From Streptococcus sanguinis (lineage in GTDB: Bacteria > Bacillota > Bacilli > Lactobacillales > Streptococcaceae): 64,000 nucleotides of DNA. Below are positions 25,577-34,087 of the stretch, piece after piece; position 1 is the stretch's first letter; each line of letters starts with the position of its first letter. The DNA lies in contig NZ_CP054570.1 in NCBI RefSeq assembly GCF_013343115.1, forward strand, positions 1,116,001 through 1,180,000, written 5' to 3'. Under the pieces are notes generated by a model, which saw nothing but the letters and a program-made list of their open reading frames with translations, was not told where the DNA came from and ran no database searches. The position numbers and the translations under genes were made by a program.

Positions 25577-27296
25577 TCTTACCCCTCCATGTTCCTTTTA
25601 CATCTGCCAAGAGATTATTGAAATCCTCAGCTTGCTGAGTATCGACTGCTGCAAAATCTCCACTAGCTCTAACCAAAGTCATTCCCAACTGTTCAATCTC
25701 TGTCATAAAGCCTTTTGCAGATGTCTCTGTGTTGCTTTCAATCGTATCATCCCAAAAACGAGAAACATTAAAATCAGCCAATAAACTCGCTACCTCTGTA
25801 CCACTCAGATAGGTCACCATTCCCATCGCCTCTGTACTCGTATCCTTTACTGTATTTTGGACAAATTCTTTGGCATCCGACAATAAGGTTTGAACATGCT
25901 TAACTTTATCTTCCATTTCAAAGATAGCCAGCTGTGCTGCAGTCTGAAGGAGACGAGCACGAACCAAAATTCTATCTTCTCCTGTAAGATTGCCATTTCC
26001 CAACTGTTCCTGATAGCGAGTAATAGCTTCACGATCCCAAGCCATAGATTCCAAGCGAGCAACCCTAATAATTTCCTTGTATTCTGTCTCAAATTGATGA
26101 TAGAAGGCATACCCCAAAACAGCCCTATCAGGAAGATCTCCTTTCATTAGAGAATTGAATATATTTGAAGCGGTTTCTTCATCAACTCCCAGTTTTCGAA
26201 GAGCATCCAGAGTTTTAGCAATTAGACGAGCTAGCTTTTCACCCGCTCTCAGCAGTTCTGGATGATAATCAGCAGAAGCGGTCAAAAAAGAACCTTTACC
26301 GTCTCCCTGAAAAACACCAAAATCATGGGCACTCTCCGAATCGAAACTCTGGGTATAGTATAAGGGAACCACAATATTGACTTTACCAACTGGCTTTTTA
26401 AGTGGTTCATTGGAATCACCAGGTAGATGAGCGATAGTATGTTCCCGATTGAGCATACTCACCATATCAAAGGGATTGACATAATACTCTATTTTTTCGC
26501 TGATTTTTTTGATTTTCTCATCACTGAGTCCCATTTTCTTTAAGCTCTTTGTTGTATCTGGTCCGTCGAACAGGACTACTCTTCCAATCTTATTTATATC
26601 TTTACTGCTCAATCCAGCAATACCTTGAACCGTCACCATGGTTCCTAGCGAGTGTGCAGTAAGATCCATTGTTGCATTAGGCGCTTTCTCTCTCATTTCT
26701 TGAATACGAGTTTTCATGGCCTCGGTTGCCAAAGGAGCTTGTGGAATATGGATATGATTGATAGCAAATTGACCATCATTAGCTACCCAATCATTTAGAT
26801 TCAGCCCTTTAATACCAAGCTCCGATAATTTATCTATGTTAAATCCATCACTGCCTCGAATAGGCATATAAGTTTTCTTTGTATTCTTTTCCAAGGTCGG
26901 CGTATCGGTCAGAAAATAAGAATTAAATCCAGCTAATTCATCAGTCATCAATCCTTTTTGATAATCTCCAATTCCCAATTTTGACTTAAAATCTTTGATA
27001 AATTCATTGTCATCATCCAAATAAGGGTAATCAATAATTCTTTCTGTGTGAAGATCTGGATCTGGCTGCAGGTAAACTTTGCCATCATTATCGAGATTCT
27101 TACCTCCAGAGGTGATTTCTTTCTTATAAACAACATCTTGGGAAAAATCAAATGAGATTGATCCCCCCGAATCTAATATTTCTTTTCTATGCTTAGGCAA
27201 CCTCTCATAAGGGAAAAGGTTTGGACGTCCCCTATAAGAAGACTGCGCTAAATCTGCATAAAAATTATCAAATGTTTTTAAATTGCTGTTACTCAA
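25557..27296 (-). CDS. Reverse-architecture lipase-type type VII effector (TslA-like), cassette 1
   Basis: A 579-residue protein with an N-terminal alpha/beta-hydrolase domain (to about 345) and a helical C-terminal region (about 350-579) resembling an LXG targeting domain placed at the wrong end. From the preferred TTG start at 27296 the lipase-3-like triad is Ser216 in TAHSLGT, Asp277 in NPFDMVS and His324 in SAHDFG. This is the layout of Staphylococcus aureus TslA, a type VIIb-secreted phospholipase toxin. AGGAGG precedes the TTG; a GTG at 27305 overlaps that site. The C-terminal end is similar to the second cassette's toxin (W, TE, AID pattern). Toxicity is not shown. Confidence 0.72.
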   Translation of the reverse strand: MSNSNLKTFDNFYADLAQSSYRGRPNLFPYERLPKHRKEILDSGGSISFDFSQDVVYKKEITSGGKNLDNDGKVYLQPDPDLHTERIIDYPYLDDDNEFIKDFKSKLGIGDYQKGLMTDELAGFNSYFLTDTPTLEKNTKKTYMPIRGSDGFNIDKLSELGIKGLNLNDWVANDGQFAINHIHIPQAPLATEAMKTRIQEMREKAPNATMDLTAHSLGTMVTVQGIAGLSSKDINKIGRVVLFDGPDTTKSLKKMGLSDEKIKKISEKIEYYVNPFDMVSMLNREHTIAHLPGDSNEPLKKPVGKVNIVVPLYYTQSFDSESAHDFGVFQGDGKGSFLTASADYHPELLRAGEKLARLIAKTLDALRKLGVDEETASNIFNSLMKGDLPDRAVLGYAFYHQFETEYKEIIRVARLESMAWDREAITRYQEQLGNGNLTGEDRILVRARLLQTAAQLAIFEMEDKVKHVQTLLSDAKEFVQNTVKDTSTEAMGMVTYLSGTEVASLLADFNVSRFWDDTIESNTETSAKGFMTEIEQLGMTLVRASGDFAAVDTQQAEDFNNLLADVKGTWRGKNGSDSK

Positions 27297-27711
27297 ACAA
27301 ATCACCTCCTATACTTAAAGGGCTAACTATTCCAATAGTATCAATTAAAACTTTTCCATTTTCAATCTCAATTACAACACTCCAGCTTGATTTTTCTATA
27401 TTATTAAAGCCTCCATAAACCTGAACAATATCACCTCCACCTTGGGGTGTTCCATTCCCTATCTGATCCCATTGTGTTTGTTCCCAATCAATTTGAACCG
27501 ATTCTATCTTTGAATTTTGAGATTTTACAAACTCCTTAATCTCTTCTTCATGCTCTTTCAAATAAGCCAACTGCTTTTCTTTTGAACTCCGAAAATCAAA
27601 AATACCATCTGTGAATAAACTTTTGTTTTGAACTGTCATAATCGTCCCTCCTATGACTAGAGTAGCAGTTAGCGCTACGATTGATAGAATAGCTATTTTG
27701 CTTTTTTTCAT
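27289..27711 (-). CDS. Membrane-anchored immunity-like protein of cassette 1
   Basis: A 140-residue protein with an N-terminal membrane helix (about 5-27, MKKSKIAILSIVALTATLVI) and an exported domain containing GNGTPQGGG. There is no lipobox cysteine, unlike the TilA lipoprotein of S. aureus. It overlaps the toxin start by 8 bp, a placement expected for an immunity gene acting outside the membrane. It is closely related to the next upstream gene. Immunity is inferred from context. Confidence 0.6.
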   Translation of the reverse strand: MKKSKIAILSIVALTATLVIGGTIMTVQNKSLFTDGIFDFRSSKEKQLAYLKEHEEEIKEFVKSQNSKIESVQIDWEQTQWDQIGNGTPQGGGDIVQVYGGFNNIEKSSWSVVIEIENGKVLIDTIGIVSPLSIGGDLFE

Positions 27712-27744
27712 TATTTGTCCTCCTTGTGAATAGAAGTTACTATT

Positions 27745-27753
27745 ATTATATCA
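27745..27753 (-). promoter_or_regulatory. Extended -10 promoter of intact cassette 1
   Basis: The minus strand reads TGATATAAT, a perfect extended -10, about 34 bp before the immunity-like gene at 27711, which has an AAGGAGGA ribosome site. It would give the intact cassette its own promoter. Confidence 0.55.
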
Positions 27754-27763
27754 TGAATGCATT

Positions 27764-27787
27764 AAAAAAATACTTTTGAAAAGTATT
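27764..27787 (-). terminator. Palindrome with T-run ending the relic unit
   Basis: AATACTTTT-G-AAAAGTATT is a perfect 19-base palindrome followed on the minus strand by TTTTTTT. It lies between the truncated toxin remnant and the promoter of the intact cassette. It probably ends the upstream transcript, although an operator role cannot be excluded. Confidence 0.5.
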
Positions 27788-27796
27788 CTAGTTAAA

Positions 27797-27865
27797 TTAG
27801 AAATTGGCTGATTGCGCCAAATCTGCATAAAGATTGTCAAAACTCTTTAAATTACTGTTACTCAT
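27797..27865 (-). pseudogene. Decayed toxin 5' end (remnant of a second TslA-like gene)
   Basis: A 22-codon frame starting MSNSNLKSFDNLYADL, with an ATG and a GGAGG site upstream, corresponds almost residue for residue to the start of the intact toxin (MSNSNLKTFDNFYADL). It then reaches a TAA after AQSANF. It overlaps the upstream immunity-like gene by exactly 8 bp, as does the intact pair. It is therefore the stub of a lost or displaced toxin copy. Confidence 0.85.
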
Positions 27866-28316
27866 ATAAGAACCAACCTCCATCTCGTAAAATTCTTATC
27901 GGCTGCATTTCATAAATAACTAGCTTATCAGGAACTTCATTTGAATTGTGGTTTAAAGGAATTCCCAATGTAAATTCAGTGTCTTTATTATTATTTATTC
28001 CGCCATCCAAAGTCAGAATATATCCTCCACCTTGAGGGGTGCCATTCCCTGTGTCTTCGACTTTCATACTGTCCCAATCAAATTGAACACTTTCAACTTT
28101 AGGATTCAAAGCTTTAGCAAACTCAGCCAACTCTTCTTCATGATTTTTAAGATAATCAAGCTGCTTTTCACGCGGATTTTGCTCTTTCTTTTTCTCCTGA
28201 TTAGTTTCATGTGTAAACAAACTTTTATTTTGAACTGTCAGAATCGTTCCTCCTACGACTAGAGCAGAGATTAGCGCTACGATAGATAGAGTCGCTATTT
28301 TGCTTTTTTTCATCAT
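27858..28316 (-). CDS. Orphan immunity-like membrane protein of cassette 1
   Basis: A 152-residue paralog of the 27289-27711 protein: same N-terminal anchor (KKSKIATLSIVALISALVVGG), the same KNHEEEL helix and GNGTPQGGG, then a divergent C-terminus. It is followed by the truncated toxin stub instead of a full toxin, so it looks like an orphan immunity gene kept after toxin loss. The divergent C-terminus suggests a different specificity. The start may be the first or second Met. Confidence 0.6.
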   Translation of the reverse strand: MMKKSKIATLSIVALISALVVGGTILTVQNKSLFTHETNQEKKKEQNPREKQLDYLKNHEEELAEFAKALNPKVESVQFDWDSMKVEDTGNGTPQGGGYILTLDGGINNNKDTEFTLGIPLNHNSNEVPDKLVIYEMQPIRILRDGGWFLYE

Positions 28317-28396
28317 TTTCTCTTATATTTCTACTTCTTTCTATAATTTCACAATATCACTTCTTAAGTCACTTCGTTTCTAAGAATATTCCATCT

Positions 28397-29065
28397 TCAC
28401 CTCCTCATATACTGAACGCCTCGGAAAAGGAGAAAGGCTGTTAGAATCAGGGAAACAAGCCAGATGGTCTTCAAGAGGTAAAACTGAATCAGATAGGTAG
28501 AGATGATGGCTCCGACTACAAAACTTGCCAATAGGGCAACAAAGAAAAGGCCTTCTTTCAAATCTTTTCCTTCCTTGTTTCGAGCATAGTTGCCAAAAGC
28601 TACCATGGTTTTCTTGATATTCCCCGTCATAAAGGAGTTGTTATAGACAATACCATCCACCTCGCCAAAAGCCGTCGCAACCAGGCCCATGCAGAAAGCC
28701 AGTGGCGGCACGATATAGAGATGAGGTACATTTGCTGGCAAAAATCCAGCGATAACTGTCGTCAATATCAAAGGAAAAACACTGGACAGCCTGCGCCAAG
28801 AATGCTCAAAATGATGCTGAAAAACGGTCATCAGAAAAATCCCCAGCATAAAGGCCAACATAGTTGCCAATTTCACTTCGATTCCTCTTGTCTCCTGATT
28901 GATGAGTTCAACCGAAAGGAAAACGACATTTCCCGTCTGACCTGCCACCAAGGTCCCTCCCCTCTCAATGAAGGTATAAGCGTCGATAAATCCTGCACAA
29001 AAGGTCAAGAGGCAGGCAAAAAATTTTGAACGAGAGTGAAACTCTCTTTTTACAAATTGTTTCAT
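28397..29065 (-). CDS. YoaK/DUF1275 family membrane protein
   Basis: A 222-residue membrane protein with about six helices. The family start (LLTFCAGFIDAYTFIERGGTLVAGQTGNVVFLSV) and the later FGEVDGIVYNNSFMTGNIKKT repeat-like half are clear. Function is unknown; family members are proposed transporters. No evident operon partner is seen. Confidence 0.82.
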   Translation of the reverse strand: MKQFVKREFHSRSKFFACLLTFCAGFIDAYTFIERGGTLVAGQTGNVVFLSVELINQETRGIEVKLATMLAFMLGIFLMTVFQHHFEHSWRRLSSVFPLILTTVIAGFLPANVPHLYIVPPLAFCMGLVATAFGEVDGIVYNNSFMTGNIKKTMVAFGNYARNKEGKDLKEGLFFVALLASFVVGAIISTYLIQFYLLKTIWLVSLILTAFLLFRGVQYMRR

Positions 29066-29228
29066 AAATCACCTACAAAATAAGGGAGTGACCAGACTCC
29101 GAAAATCATAGATTTCAGTCCGTCCACTTCCCCTTGCTAGATTACATTTCAAAATCTTGTAGCTACTGTGATTCGCCAGATTCACAAACTTTTATTTCCT
29201 CAAATGACAGAGCAGAAAGCTACGTGTG

Positions 29229-29864
29229 CTAGCCTTCTCTGGCTTCCTTAAGGATTTTTTCAATCTTGGTCGTAATCAGGTCAATAGCCACCTTATTAGA
29301 AGCTCCCTCTGGAATGATGACATCCGCATAGCGCTTGGTCGGCTCGATGAACTGATGGTACATAGGCTTAACGACACCCAAATACTGCTCAATAACACTA
29401 TCCAAACTGCGTCCACGCTCTTCCATGTCCCGCTTAATCCGGCGGATAATCCGAACATCATCATCTGTGTCCACAAAGATCTTAATATCCATCAAATCCC
29501 GCAGGCGTTGATCCTCCAATACCAAAATCCCCTCAACGATGAACACATCCTGAGGCTCCTGACGATAGGTCTTTTTGCTGCGGGTATGCTCCGTATAGTC
29601 ATAAGTAGGAATATCCACAGGCCGACCAGCCAAGAGCTCCTTGATTTGCTCAATCATCAGGTCCGTGTCAAAAGCAAAAGGATGGTCATAGTTGGTTTTC
29701 ACCCGCTCCTCAAAAGTCAGATGCGTCTGATCCTTATAATAGGAGTCATGCTCAATCATGGCAATTTTTTCGTTTGGAAAATTAGCCAAAATTGCTCGAG
29801 AAACACTGGTCTTTCCCCCTCCGGAACCACCAGTTACACCAATAATAATAGGTCTATTTTGCAT
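29229..29864 (-). CDS. udk: Uridine kinase
   Basis: Phosphorylates uridine and cytidine to the monophosphates in pyrimidine salvage. The 211-residue protein has a P-loop [17 protein letters not shown] at the N-terminus, then the substrate region [24 protein letters not shown] and a lid with [12 protein letters not shown]. The start at 29864 is preceded by GGAG; an in-frame ATG 12 bases upstream is less well placed. The 163 bases downstream, up to the DUF1275 gene, hold no feature I can support. Confidence 0.93.
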   Translation of the reverse strand: MQNRPIIIGVTGGSGGGKTSVSRAILANFPNEKIAMIEHDSYYKDQTHLTFEERVKTNYDHPFAFDTDLMIEQIKELLAGRPVDIPTYDYTEHTRSKKTYRQEPQDVFIVEGILVLEDQRLRDLMDIKIFVDTDDDVRIIRRIKRDMEERGRSLDSVIEQYLGVVKPMYHQFIEPTKRYADVIIPEGASNKVAIDLITTKIEKILKEAREG

Positions 29865-29909
29865 TATAAGCTCCATCTCTTGTTATCTTATCTATTTTAC
29901 CGCAATTCA

Positions 29910-29918
29910 TGTTATAAT
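29910..29918 (+). promoter_or_regulatory. Extended -10 promoter of the oxidoreductase-helicase pair
   Basis: TGTTATAAT on the plus strand is a perfect extended -10, about 55 bp before the oxidoreductase start, with AAAGGAGG as the ribosome site. It is divergent from udk. Confidence 0.55.
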
Positions 29919-29972
29919 GAAAGAGCTAAAATAAAAAAAGTACATGCTTAAAAATAGAAAAAGGAGGTTTTT

Positions 29973-30953
29973 ATGCTCAAACTTGGAATCATCGGAACAG
30001 GTTCTATTTCTCATGAGTTCATCAAGGCTGCTCACTCAACAGGCGACTATCAGCTGGCAGCTGTTTACTCTCGGACTCTGGCTTCTGCTGAGCGCTTTGT
30101 GCAAAACTATGAAAATACAGCCGTCTATACTGAAATGCTGGACTTTCTGTCGTCCGATATCTATGTTGTTTATATCGCCAGTCCCAACAGTCTGCACTTT
30201 AATCATGCCAAGGTAGCTATTCTGGCTCGGAAACATGTCATTGTCGAAAAGCCTGCGGTTTCTCGTCCCAAAGAATGGCGGGAATTGGTCAAGCTGGCTG
30301 ACGAGCATCAAGTCTATCTCTTTGAAGCTGCCCGCAACTATCATGAGCAGGCCTTTGATACAATCAGTGATTTTCTCAAGGACAAGACCGTCTTGGGAGC
30401 CAACTTCACCTATGCCAAGTATTCTTCAAAAATGCAGGCTCTGCTTGCAGGAGAGCAGCCCAACGTTTTCTCAGCTAAATTTTCTGGCGGCGCTTTGATG
30501 GATCTGGGTGTCTATCCTGTCTATGCGGCTATCAGACTTTTCGGCCATCCGCGCTTCGCTCGCTATAGCGCCCAGCAGCTAGCTAATACGATTGATTTAA
30601 ATGGATCCGGCTGTCTCATCTATCCGGATTTTCAAGTTCAGATTCAGGCCGGTAAAAATATAAACAGCAATCTGCCAGCAGAGATTTATACGGATCAGGG
30701 AACTCTGACTTTAGACGGGATTGAATTTATCAGCTCTGCTATTTTCCAAAATCTGGACGGTCAAGAAGAGGTGCTGCCTATCCAGCGTGCTTCCTATACC
30801 ATGCTGGAAGAAGCTCAGGCTTTCGCACGAGTGCTCAAGGGCGGACAGGATGAGGCTTACGAGAAATGGTTAGATGCGGCAGCGGCTGTTCATGAAAGCT
30901 TATTTGCCATGCGCAAGGACGCTGGCATTAGATTTGAGGTTGATGATGATTAA
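29973..30953 (+). CDS. Gfo/Idh/MocA family oxidoreductase
   Basis: A 326-residue NAD(P)-dependent dehydrogenase of the sugar-oxidoreductase type. The Rossmann motif is LGIIGTGSISHEFI (residues 3-16), then YIASPNSLHFNHA and the signature HVIVEKP with the lysine. A central GGALMDLGVYPVYA is characteristic. The substrate is unknown. The helicase gene overlaps its end by 8 bp, so they are coupled although functionally unrelated. Confidence 0.87.
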   Translation: MLKLGIIGTGSISHEFIKAAHSTGDYQLAAVYSRTLASAERFVQNYENTAVYTEMLDFLSSDIYVVYIASPNSLHFNHAKVAILARKHVIVEKPAVSRPKEWRELVKLADEHQVYLFEAARNYHEQAFDTISDFLKDKTVLGANFTYAKYSSKMQALLAGEQPNVFSAKFSGGALMDLGVYPVYAAIRLFGHPRFARYSAQQLANTIDLNGSGCLIYPDFQVQIQAGKNINSNLPAEIYTDQGTLTLDGIEFISSAIFQNLDGQEEVLPIQRASYTMLEEAQAFARVLKGGQDEAYEKWLDAAAAVHESLFAMRKDAGIRFEVDDD

Positions 30954-32034
30954 GGAACAATTTCCCCCGAGCTGGCAAAATCAGCTGGCTCAGCTTGGCT
31001 TTGAAGATTTGACGGCTATTCAAGAGAAGATGTTTGGGCCTATTTCTGCAGGCGATACGGTGCTGGGAATCAGTCCGACTGGTACTGGTAAAACTCTGGC
31101 CTATCTCTTTCCTAGTCTACTCAAGCTGACACCTAGAAAAGCCCAACATCTCTTGATTTTAGCTCCTAATACTGAGTTGGCTGGACAAATTTTTGAGGTC
31201 TGCAAGACTTGGGCGGAGCCTTTAGGGTTGACAGCCCAGCTTCTGCTCTCCGGATCCAGCCAGAAGCGACAGATTGAGCGCCTTAAGAAAGGTCCGGAAA
31301 TTATCATCGGAACGCCTGGGCGGATTTTCGAATTAATCAAGCTCAAGAAGATCAAGATGATGAATGTCGAAACCATCATTTTGGATGAATTTGACCAGCT
31401 GCTCAGCGATTCTCAGTATCACTTTGTAGATAAAATCACCCACTATGCGCCTCGTGACCACCAGCTGATATATATGAGCGCTACTGCTAAGTTCGACCAC
31501 GATAAGATTGCTGAAAATACCCTAGAAATCAGCATTGACGACCAAGTTTTGGACAATATTCAGCATTTTTACATGCAAGTTGAGAAACGTGATAAGGTGG
31601 ACTTGCTCCGCAAGTTATCAAATGTTGAAGATTTTCGCGGACTGGTCTTTTTCAACGCTCTGTCAGACCTAGGAAGCGCCGAGGAAAAACTCCAGTATCG
31701 TGAAGCCAACGCGGTTTCTCTAGCCAGCGATGTCAATGTTAAGTTCCGCAAGGTGATTCTAGATAAGTTCAAAGAACACCAGATTACTCTCCTGCTAGCC
31801 ACTGACTTGGTTGCTCGCGGCATTGATATTGACTCGCTAGAATGTGTCGTCAACTATGATCTTCCACGCGATTTAGAAACCTATACCCACCGCTCTGGGC
31901 GAACCGGCCGCATGGGCAAGGAAGGCTACGTCATCACCCTCATCAGCCATCCAGAAGAGCTGAAGACATTAAAAAAATACGCTTCCGTTCGCGAAATTGT
32001 ACTAAAAAATCAAGAACTTTATGTAACGAGTTAA
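30946..32034 (+). CDS. DEAD-box RNA helicase
   Basis: A 362-residue ATP-dependent RNA helicase. The Q-motif region is FEDLTAIQEKMF, motif I SPTGTGKT, Ia APNTELAGQ, Ib TPGR, II DEFD (in place of DEAD), III SAT, V ATDLVARGID and VI HRSGRTGR. The DEFD variation still keeps the acidic pair. There is no long C-terminal extension. Two overlapping ATGs exist (30943, 30946); the latter is better spaced from GAGG. Confidence 0.88.
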   Translation: MIKEQFPPSWQNQLAQLGFEDLTAIQEKMFGPISAGDTVLGISPTGTGKTLAYLFPSLLKLTPRKAQHLLILAPNTELAGQIFEVCKTWAEPLGLTAQLLLSGSSQKRQIERLKKGPEIIIGTPGRIFELIKLKKIKMMNVETIILDEFDQLLSDSQYHFVDKITHYAPRDHQLIYMSATAKFDHDKIAENTLEISIDDQVLDNIQHFYMQVEKRDKVDLLRKLSNVEDFRGLVFFNALSDLGSAEEKLQYREANAVSLASDVNVKFRKVILDKFKEHQITLLLATDLVARGIDIDSLECVVNYDLPRDLETYTHRSGRTGRMGKEGYVITLISHPEELKTLKKYASVREIVLKNQELYVTS

Positions 32035-32037
32035 GCT

Positions 32038-32078
32038 AAAAAGCTTTGGAAATCAAATGTTTCCAAAGCTTTTTGCTT
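32038..32078. terminator. Strong bidirectional terminator between helicase and pgdA
   Basis: AAAAAGCTTTGGAAA and TTTCCAAAGCTTTTT form a perfect 15-bp stem with a 7-nt loop, ending in T-runs on both strands. It lies between convergent genes. Confidence 0.9.
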
Positions 32079-32126
32079 TTACTCATTACCAACAATGATT
32101 TCCAAAATCTAAACCCAAGGACCGTC

Positions 32127-33524
32127 TTAGTCTCTGCCGTAATAAATACGATGGGGCTCTAGCTGACCTTCCAGCAGCTCATCGATCGTTACCAGAGTAT
32201 AGCCGTTGCTCTTCAGATACTCGAGGACACTTGGCAGAGCGTCAATACTGGTCTGGTGAATATCATGCATGAGGATAATTGAACCTGGCTGGGTTTTAGC
32301 AATCTCTTGCATAATAGCTTTAGTATTGCGTGTCTTCCAGTCTAGACTGTCCACATTCCACATGATAAAGGACTGGTCAACCGAATTTTGAATTGTAGCA
32401 TTAATAGCTCCATAAGGAGGCCGCGTAATCGTTGGCTTGATGCCTATGACATTGTTAATAGCGGTCTGGGTATCAAGGATTTCTTTTTGGGCCGACTCCA
32501 GAGGAAGTTTGGTTAAGACTGGATGGTCCCATGTATGAATCCCAATCTGATGACCTTCATTGTGCACGCGCTTGACGATCGCTTCATTACCAGCAATGTT
32601 TTGACCAACCATAAAGAAGGTCGCCTTGACACCATATTTCTTGAGGATATCTAGAGCCTGGGGTGTTGTCTTAGGATCTGGACCGTCATCAAAGGTCAGA
32701 GCAACCATCTTCACATGCTTCTTAGCTTCAAAACTCTGATAAGCTGCCAAGTCATCTCCAGTCAGATAGTCCGCATTGATCTGGTCATAAAAGCTAGATA
32801 AAGGAACGTCAATGCTGGTTAAGCCTTGCACTTCCTTACTCAGCTTAATAGAAAAATGGCTGTACTCATAACGGAAGGACCACTGACCCAACTCCGTTCC
32901 ATTGAGGGTGTTGAGAATTTCTGTCTGCACCGCCTCATCGGCCTGTCTAAAGGTCAGCTGGCTGGATATCTCGTTGATGAAGATTTCCTTAGCTACATCT
33001 GGATCCTGAAAGAGCTTATCCAGAGTGAAAGGGCTGCCGTCTGGACCGAGATAGCTGTCAGCAACTTCCCGCTCTTCTCCTTTACTGATTTTCATCTCTT
33101 TAACATGATAGTCCTTTCGATGCACCAGTACTTCTTTGACATCCTTCAGGCTCGTTTCTTTTTCCTCAGCATAGTAGAAGGTCAATTCCTCAATCTTATC
33201 ACCCTTCTTCTGATTATCCTTAATCGTCTGGCTATCTGCGTCCATCTGCTCCTTGACACTTGCCATAACCTGACCATCCAGCAGAGGATAGAAGGACTCT
33301 ACATAGTGACTGCCAATCATCTTATTCTGCTTTTCAGTTTTTTCAGCGTGGAAGGTCTCTTCTTGAGAAATCAGCACACTAACCTTCTCTTGCAGTTCCT
33401 TTTCTTGGAAAATAGCGTAAATCTTTACAGCACCCAGAAATAGAGCAGCAACAAAAGCTAAACCTAGCAAGCTGAGAACAATGAATGTTTTCTTAACGTG
33501 TTTCTTGTTATTTTGTCTTTTCAT
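32127..33524 (-). CDS. pgdA: Peptidoglycan N-acetylglucosamine deacetylase
   Basis: Removes acetyl groups from GlcNAc of cell-wall peptidoglycan and so gives lysozyme resistance; it acts outside the membrane. The 465-residue protein has an N-terminal anchor helix (about 12-33). The C-terminal NodB-type domain has TFDDGPDP, the zinc-site HTWDHP, RPPYGAIN and ILMHDIH. The middle region is the streptococcal PgdA extracellular module. It is monocistronic with AGGTGT as a weak ribosome site. Confidence 0.88.
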   Translation of the reverse strand: MKRQNNKKHVKKTFIVLSLLGLAFVAALFLGAVKIYAIFQEKELQEKVSVLISQEETFHAEKTEKQNKMIGSHYVESFYPLLDGQVMASVKEQMDADSQTIKDNQKKGDKIEELTFYYAEEKETSLKDVKEVLVHRKDYHVKEMKISKGEEREVADSYLGPDGSPFTLDKLFQDPDVAKEIFINEISSQLTFRQADEAVQTEILNTLNGTELGQWSFRYEYSHFSIKLSKEVQGLTSIDVPLSSFYDQINADYLTGDDLAAYQSFEAKKHVKMVALTFDDGPDPKTTPQALDILKKYGVKATFFMVGQNIAGNEAIVKRVHNEGHQIGIHTWDHPVLTKLPLESAQKEILDTQTAINNVIGIKPTITRPPYGAINATIQNSVDQSFIMWNVDSLDWKTRNTKAIMQEIAKTQPGSIILMHDIHQTSIDALPSVLEYLKSNGYTLVTIDELLEGQLEPHRIYYGRD

Positions 33525-33585
33525 ACACCTGTCCTAAATGAATAAAAATCATCATTTATCTTGCAAAATTAACTGCAGCTAGATG

Positions 33586-33972
33586 TTAGAGACTCTTCTC
33601 ACGAATGACTTCCACCTTGTAGCCATCAGGATCTTTTACAAAATAATAATTAGGCGGGTTGCCAGGAAGACCCTTTGGATCTGTCACTTCATAGCCTTTG
33701 GCCTTGTGCTCAGCGTGCAGACCTTCCAAGTCTGGCGTGCTAAGTGCCACATGAGCAAAACCGTCCCCAATCACATAAGGACCATGGTCATAGTTATAGG
33801 TCAGTTCAAGCTCATAATCATCGCCTTCCAAACCTAGATAAACGATAGTAAACTGATAATCTGGAAAATCCTTGCGGCGCAGCTCTTTAAAGCCAAAAGC
33901 CTCTGCATAAAAAGCGATAGACGCTTCCAAATTCTCCACACGCAAACAAGTATGTAACATTTTTGATGCCAT
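33586..33972 (-). CDS. gloA: Lactoylglutathione lyase (glyoxalase I)
   Basis: Converts the methylglyoxal-thiol adduct to a lactoyl-thiol, a metal-dependent detoxification. The 128-residue vicinal-oxygen-chelate protein has the metal-ligand regions MLHTCLRVENLEASIAFY (His), LELTYNYD (Glu), GFAHVALST (His) and YKVEVI (Glu). Length is normal. GAGGTG precedes the ATG. Confidence 0.9.
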   Translation of the reverse strand: MASKMLHTCLRVENLEASIAFYAEAFGFKELRRKDFPDYQFTIVYLGLEGDDYELELTYNYDHGPYVIGDGFAHVALSTPDLEGLHAEHKAKGYEVTDPKGLPGNPPNYYFVKDPDGYKVEVIREKSL

Positions 33973-34061
33973 AATTTCACCTCATTCTTTCTTGTTTATT
34001 ATTATACCCTATTTTGGGCAAAACTTATATTAAATTTTTAAAAAAGTAAATAGGTACCAGA

Positions 34062-34087
34062 TAAAAAGCAAGCCAATAAGGCCTGCT
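34062..34087 (-). terminator. Terminator after the PanE-like gene
   Basis: An AGCAGGCC arm overlapping the stop codon pairs with GGCTTGCT and is followed on the minus strand by TTTTA. The same stem sequence recurs at 57562-57580 and about 58632-58645. Confidence 0.7.

Noticed and set aside
29066..29228. Possible small RNA between the DUF1275 and udk genes
   Set aside because: No promoter plus terminator pair could be recognised in this 163-bp stretch.
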